Notes under the pieces: model-generated | The model's database searches: none | What the model was told of the DNA's origin: nothing | Seen by the model: only the letters and a program-made list of their open reading frames with translations | Program-made: the position numbers and the translations under genes | Part shown: piece after piece, positions 5,022 through 7,440 of the stretch | Layout: the number at the start of each line of letters is the position of its first letter | How positions within the stretch are numbered: position 1 is the stretch's first letter | Assembly: GCA_013331215.1 (NCBI GenBank) | Contig: DUGU01000196.1 | Coordinates: 4,735-12,174, forward strand | Origin: Methanoregulaceae archaeon | GTDB taxonomy: Archaea; Halobacteriota; Methanomicrobia; Methanomicrobiales; Methanospirillaceae | DNA length: 7,440 nt | Direction: 5' to 3'

Positions 5022-5945
5022 TCGGACTCCTCCTTCCCGGGGGCCAGGCCGTTCCTGAAGTGGGCCGGAGGAAAGACGCAGCTGCTGCACGCCATCGAGC
5101 CCCGTCTGCCCCGGGGCCTTTCCGACGGCACCATCACGCGGTACGTGGAGCCCTTCGTGGGGAGCGGGGCCGTCTTTTTCTTCGTCAACCAGCGGTTTCC
5201 GCTGAAGGAGTGCTACCTCTACGATATCAACGAGGAGCTCGTCATCCTCTACCAGGCCGTCAAGCGGGATGTCTCCGGTCTCATCGACCACGCGACGGCG
5301 CTGGCCGACGAGTACGCCGCGGCATCCGGGACCGAACGAAACGACCTGTTCTACCAGGTGCGCGAACGCTTCAACCGGGACCGTGCGACGATCGATCCCG
5401 CCGCCTACGGGGACGCATGGGTCGGGCGGGCGGCCCAGCTCCTCTTCCTCAACAAGACCTGCTACAACGGCCTCTTCCGGGTGAACTCGCGCGGGGGGTT
5501 CAACGCCCCGTTCGGCAAGTACAAAAAGCCCGCCATCTGCAACAGGGCCGTGCTCGAGGCCGCCTCGCGGGCGCTCGCGAACGCCGAGATCCGCCTCGGC
5601 GACAGCGCGGCGTGCGCGGAGGTCGTCGACGAGGAGACGTTCGTCTACTTCGATCCGCCGTACCGCCCGCTGAACGCGACCTCGTCCTTCACCTCGTACG
5701 CAAAGAACGGTTTCTCCGACGACGACCAGGTACGGCTCGCCGAACTCTTCGCGTCGCTGGACCGGCGGGGGGCGAAGCTGATGCTCTCCAACTCCGACCC
5801 CTGCAACCACGACCCCGGCGACCGTTTCTTCGACGACCTCTACGCCGCCTGGACGATCGAGCGGGTGCCGGCCCGCCGCTCCATCAACTGCCGGGGCGAC
5901 CGCCGCGGGACGGTCGCGGAGCTGATCATTCGCAACTACGACTGA
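4995..5945 (+). CDS. Dam/DpnM-type adenine-N6 DNA methyltransferase (class alpha)
   Basis: ATG 4995 gives 316 aa; the open frame to its left is antisense to the hydrolase and is not used. Motifs are in class-alpha (D12) order: FLKWAGGKTQLL (20-31), EPFVGSGAVFF (52-62, the SAM-binding FxGxG), YDIN (76-79), LNKTCYNGLFRVN with SRGGFNAPFGKYKKP (152-179), the target-recognition stretch, then catalytic DPPY (220-223) and a C-terminal RSINCRGDRRGTVAELIIRNY. It should transfer a methyl group from SAM to adenine N6. The closest known groups (Dam, DpnM, MjaIII) act on GATC, which I infer as the likely target. No nuclease lies next to it, so it looks like an orphan or solitary enzyme. Its last 20 bp overlap the 3' end of pcc1 convergently. 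Confidence 0.95.
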   Translation: MTASPGFKGSDSSFPGARPFLKWAGGKTQLLHAIEPRLPRGLSDGTITRYVEPFVGSGAVFFFVNQRFPLKECYLYDINEELVILYQAVKRDVSGLIDHATALADEYAAASGTERNDLFYQVRERFNRDRATIDPAAYGDAWVGRAAQLLFLNKTCYNGLFRVNSRGGFNAPFGKYKKPAICNRAVLEAASRALANAEIRLGDSAACAEVVDEETFVYFDPPYRPLNATSSFTSYAKNGFSDDDQVRLAELFASLDRRGAKLMLSNSDPCNHDPGDRFFDDLYAAWTIERVPARRSINCRGDRRGTVAELIIRNYD

Positions 5946-6198
5946 GTTCCGCGAGCGCCGCCGTCTCGTCCGCGACCCGGACGAGCCGGAGCCACATGTT
6001 CAGGGCGGCGCGGAGCGACGGGAGGTCCGGCGCGGTGACCGCGAGCTCGAGGCAGTCGTCACCGACGAGCCGCAGGGACGCACTCGAGCGCATCCCCTCC
6101 TCGCTCGCGAGCTCGGGCTCGAGCGCGGCGAGGTGGTCGGCCGCGCGGGCCGTGAAGAAGAGGAAGACCGCCGTATGGCGGTCAAGCGTCGTCGGCAC
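5926..6198 (-). CDS. pcc1: KEOPS complex subunit Pcc1
   Basis: From GTG 6198 this is 90 aa, the usual Pcc1 size. The diagnostic C-terminal half, LELAVTAPDLPSLRAALNMW (50-69), matches the Pcc1 pattern of a beta strand, A-x-D and LRAALN helix. KEOPS makes the universal tRNA modification t6A at position 37 with Kae1, Bud32 and Cgi121; Pcc1 is the dimerising small subunit. GTG 6198 is chosen because GGGGGTG (complement of 6205-6211) lies 6 nt before it; GTG 6207 is an alternative adding three residues, and the open frame further up is Ser/Arg-rich shadow of the Brix gene. The start overlaps the end of the Brix gene by 17 bp, implying translational coupling. The 3' end overlaps the methyltransferase. 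Confidence 0.87.
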   Translation of the reverse strand: MPTTLDRHTAVFLFFTARAADHLAALEPELASEEGMRSSASLRLVGDDCLELAVTAPDLPSLRAALNMWLRLVRVADETAALAELSRSCE

Positions 6199-6604
6199 CG
6201 GCCACACCCCCAGCCGGCGCGAGCCTGAGCCGGTACTGGAGCCGCTGGTGGCCGTCGAACCCGAGGTCCCAGCCGTCGTCGAGGGCCGCCGCCTCGATGC
6301 GCGGCCCGAGGGCCTCGCGGACGGCGTCCGATGCAAGGAGCCCTCGAACGATCGGCCCCTCCCGGTGCCGCTCCTCTCGGGTCGTCACGCGCCACGATGC
6401 GGCAGGCTCCGCGTCGACAAACCAGCGGAGCCGGAGCCCGTCGGGCTCATACGAGAAGAGAAAGAACGTCGTGTCCAGGGTGACGAGCTCGCGCAGGCCC
6501 GTCTTGCCCCGTGCAAGGTATCGCCCTCCGACCGCGAACGCGAGCCCGCGGGCGAGCGCCCGGAGATCGGGCGCCGCCTTGCGCGAGGTCGTGACCAGGG
6601 TCAT
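6182..6604 (-). CDS. Brix-domain (Imp4-like) rRNA biogenesis protein
   Basis: From ATG 6604 this is 140 aa. The N-terminus [19 protein letters not shown] (3-21) followed by [15 protein letters not shown] (26-40) is the hallmark of the archaeal Imp4-like Brix proteins, which bind rRNA or precursors during ribosome assembly. Archaeal members are short, single-domain versions of the eukaryotic Imp4/Rpf/Ssf proteins, so the length fits. The ATG overlaps the rpoP stop in an ATGA arrangement, which fixes the start and implies coupling. The position between rpoP and pcc1 is the usual one in euryarchaea. The C-terminal ~10 residues ([10 protein letters not shown]) are low-complexity and encoded by the stretch that holds the pcc1 ribosome binding site. 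Confidence 0.88.
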   Translation of the reverse strand: MTLVTTSRKAAPDLRALARGLAFAVGGRYLARGKTGLRELVTLDTTFFLFSYEPDGLRLRWFVDAEPAASWRVTTREERHREGPIVRGLLASDAVREALGPRIEAAALDDGWDLGFDGHQRLQYRLRLAPAGGVAGADDA

Positions 6605-6735
6605 CGAGCTTTCAGCTGTTTGATCCCGGCGCCGCGTTCCTTGAAGAGGATCCGGTGCCCGCAGTAGGGGCAGCGCACGTTGACATCGATCTCGACCCTG
6701 TTCTTGCACCGCGCGCACTTGTAGCTGGCGGCCAT
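6601..6735 (-). CDS. rpoP: DNA-directed RNA polymerase subunit P (Rpo12)
   Basis: ATG 6735 to TGA 6601 encodes 44 aa, the normal size for this subunit. Cys7, Cys10, Cys22 and Cys25 form the zinc ribbon, with the diagnostic [14 protein letters not shown] (21-34) shared with eukaryotic Rpb12. It is a structural subunit that helps assemble the Rpo3/Rpo10/Rpo11 platform. It begins 7 bp after the rpl37ae stop and ends with an ATGA overlap into the Brix gene, so it is a middle gene of one operon. A GGGGGT stretch lies in the end of rpl37ae about 13 nt upstream, further than ideal for a ribosome binding site; coupling to rpl37ae translation is likely. Confidence 0.97.
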   Translation of the reverse strand: MAASYKCARCKNRVEIDVNVRCPYCGHRILFKERGAGIKQLKAR

Positions 6736-6742
6736 GGAGCGG

Positions 6743-7036
6743 TTATACCCCCTTCAGCATCCTGTCGATCGTCCGGACCGCGATGGCCTGGACCGGCGTC
6801 TGCGGCACATATGCGCCGCCCGCGAACGTGAACCCGCACTTGCGGCAGGTCCAGATCCCGGTGCCACGCCGCTGGACTGCGACCGTATCGCAGCGCTGGC
6901 AGCGGTGGAGCGCCCTCGACACCTTCTCCATCTCGTTGACGCGCTTGCGGATGAACCGCCCGTACCGGCATCCGAAACGGCCGGCGCTGCCGGTAACCTT
7001 TCCCTTTGCCTTGTGCTTCTTTTGAGAACGTGCCAT
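6743..7036 (-). CDS. rpl37ae: 50S ribosomal protein L37Ae (eL43)
   Basis: Encodes 97 aa, slightly longer than many archaeal homologues through a few extra N- and C-terminal residues. Family features are [12 protein letters not shown] (15-26), RKRVNEME (30-37) and a four-cysteine zinc ribbon at Cys46, Cys49, Cys64 and Cys67, then the conserved [11 protein letters not shown] (71-81). It is a component of the large ribosomal subunit near the L1 stalk base. Start ATG 7036 is preceded by two GAGGT ribosome-binding sequences (complements of 7039-7043 and 7045-7049); the further one has 8-nt spacing and is the likely one. It heads the rpl37ae-rpoP-Brix-pcc1 operon, which probably has its own promoter downstream of SBDS. 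Confidence 0.97.
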   Translation of the reverse strand: MARSQKKHKAKGKVTGSAGRFGCRYGRFIRKRVNEMEKVSRALHRCQRCDTVAVQRRGTGIWTCRKCGFTFAGGAYVPQTPVQAIAVRTIDRMLKGV

Positions 7037-7092
7037 AGACCTCTACCTCGGAATGCAGTCTTTATTTATCGGCATTCGGGCTTAATATATCT
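7037..7092 (-). promoter_or_regulatory. Probable promoter, dyad and tandem RBS upstream of rpl37ae
   Basis: GATATATT (complement of 7084-7091), overlapping the SBDS stop codon, is the best TATA box in the window. It predicts a start near 7061 and a leader of about 24 nt that includes the GAGGT sites. A second AT-rich box (GATAAATAAA, complement of 7061-7070) would give an almost leaderless start. GAATGC 7051-7056 and GCATTC 7072-7077 flank this second box as inverted arms, a possible operator or hairpin. Confidence 0.5.
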
Positions 7093-7440
7093 GTTTGAGC
7101 TTCTTGACCTCGGCCTCGCCCTTGCTGAGCCGGTTTACGAGCGAGTAGAAGTCGTCCTGGATCCCCGCCGGGATCCGGACCACGCAGATCCAGGAGCCGT
7201 CCTTCTGCCACTCCTGCTGTTCGATCGTCGCTGCCGCCGCGATCCCCGCGTACGCCCGAGCGGCGTCTTCCGCCGGGATTCTGACGGCGAGCCGGAGTTC
7301 CTCGAAGCGGATCGGGAGCAGGGGCCGGAGGGCCTTGACCGTGTCCTTGACGAGTTCGTCCAGGTGGCGGAACGGGTCGATGTTGACCCGCGCCTCCTCC
7401 ATGGCCATCTCGATTCGGGCCGGAGGATGAGGATGTCCCG
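7082..7440 (-). CDS. Ribosome maturation protein SDO1/SBDS (5' partial, C-terminal half)
   Basis: The reading frame continues past the right edge, so the start lies outside; the internal ATG at 7408 is not the start. The 118 codons seen begin with [20 protein letters not shown], the linker typical of archaeal SBDS domain II, followed by domain [11 protein letters not shown], then [31 protein letters not shown] and [17 protein letters not shown] binds the 60S/50S subunit and, with the EF-2-like GTPase, releases the anti-association factor eIF6/aIF6. Stop TAA at 7084-7082 is followed by 45 bp before rpl37ae. In many archaea SBDS leads the exosome cluster (rrp4, rrp41, rrp42) before rpl37ae; those genes are not here. 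Confidence 0.96.
   Translation of the reverse strand, partial: GHPHPPARIEMAMEEARVNIDPFRHLDELVKDTVKALRPLLPIRFEELRLAVRIPAEDAARAYAGIAAAATIEQQEWQKDGSWICVVRIPAGIQDDFYSLVNRLSKGEAEVKKLKQIY

Noticed and set aside
4955..5188. N-terminal extension of the hydrolase to an ATG at 5188
   Set aside because: It would run through the methyltransferase SAM-binding region and lacks a ribosome binding site; GTG 4954 has one and gives a standard signal anchor.
6199..6336. N-terminal extension of Pcc1 to an ATG at 6336
   Set aside because: Ser/Arg/Gly-rich shadow of the Brix gene; Pcc1 proteins are about 80-90 aa and GTG 6198 has a good ribosome binding site.
5060..6667. Plus-strand open frame of 535 codons across the methyltransferase, pcc1 and Brix genes
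   Set aside because: Low-complexity Arg/Pro/Gly-rich translation crossing three genes with clear families on other frames.
1..7440. CRISPR array, insertion sequence or attachment site
   Set aside because: No regularly spaced short repeats, no transposase-like frame and no terminal inverted repeats were found; the only repeats are coding units of the PEGA gene.

Overview
The window is GC-rich (roughly two-thirds G+C by eye) and archaeal. Three things show this: an rpl37ae-rpoP-Brix-pcc1 cluster next to an SBDS/SDO1 gene, TATA boxes with little or no leader before several start codons, and T-tract terminators. The tandem PEGA-like surface protein with a Thr-rich C-terminal stalk and the CxxC-x17-CxxC mini-protein point to a methanogen of the Methanomicrobiales (a Methanoculleus/Methanofollis-like relative). 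That placement is inferred from gene content, not from a database search.

Left half, plus strand. The window opens inside a calcineurin-like metallophosphoesterase gene. A 54-residue zinc-ribbon protein follows with its own promoter. Next is a secreted protein with four PEGA-like repeats and a C-terminal membrane segment, then a single-pass membrane protein whose outer domain looks like a degenerate FKBP, then a small flavodoxin. T-tracts separate most of these, so they look like individually transcribed genes rather than one operon. Two are envelope genes and appear to be leaderless or nearly so.

Middle. A membrane-anchored alpha/beta hydrolase on the minus strand ends 6 bp from the flavodoxin. 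It is divergent, across a 40-bp gap, from a Dam/DpnM-type adenine DNA methyltransferase on the plus strand. No restriction endonuclease is visible beside the methyltransferase.

Right part, minus strand, read right to left. SBDS/SDO1 (ribosome maturation), rpl37ae (eL43), rpoP (RNA polymerase subunit P/Rpo12), an Imp4-like Brix protein and the KEOPS subunit Pcc1 form a compact information-processing cluster with overlapping genes. The archaeal exosome genes often found between SBDS and rpl37ae are absent here. The methyltransferase runs 20 bp into the 3' end of pcc1, where a prefoldin-beta gene is commonly found in relatives.

I see no CRISPR array, insertion sequence, tRNA or rRNA, and no clear new multi-gene system. 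The most useful second looks are the orphan methyltransferase in a GATC-rich region, the missing exosome genes, the FKBP-like ectodomain and the unassigned N-terminal part of the phosphoesterase.
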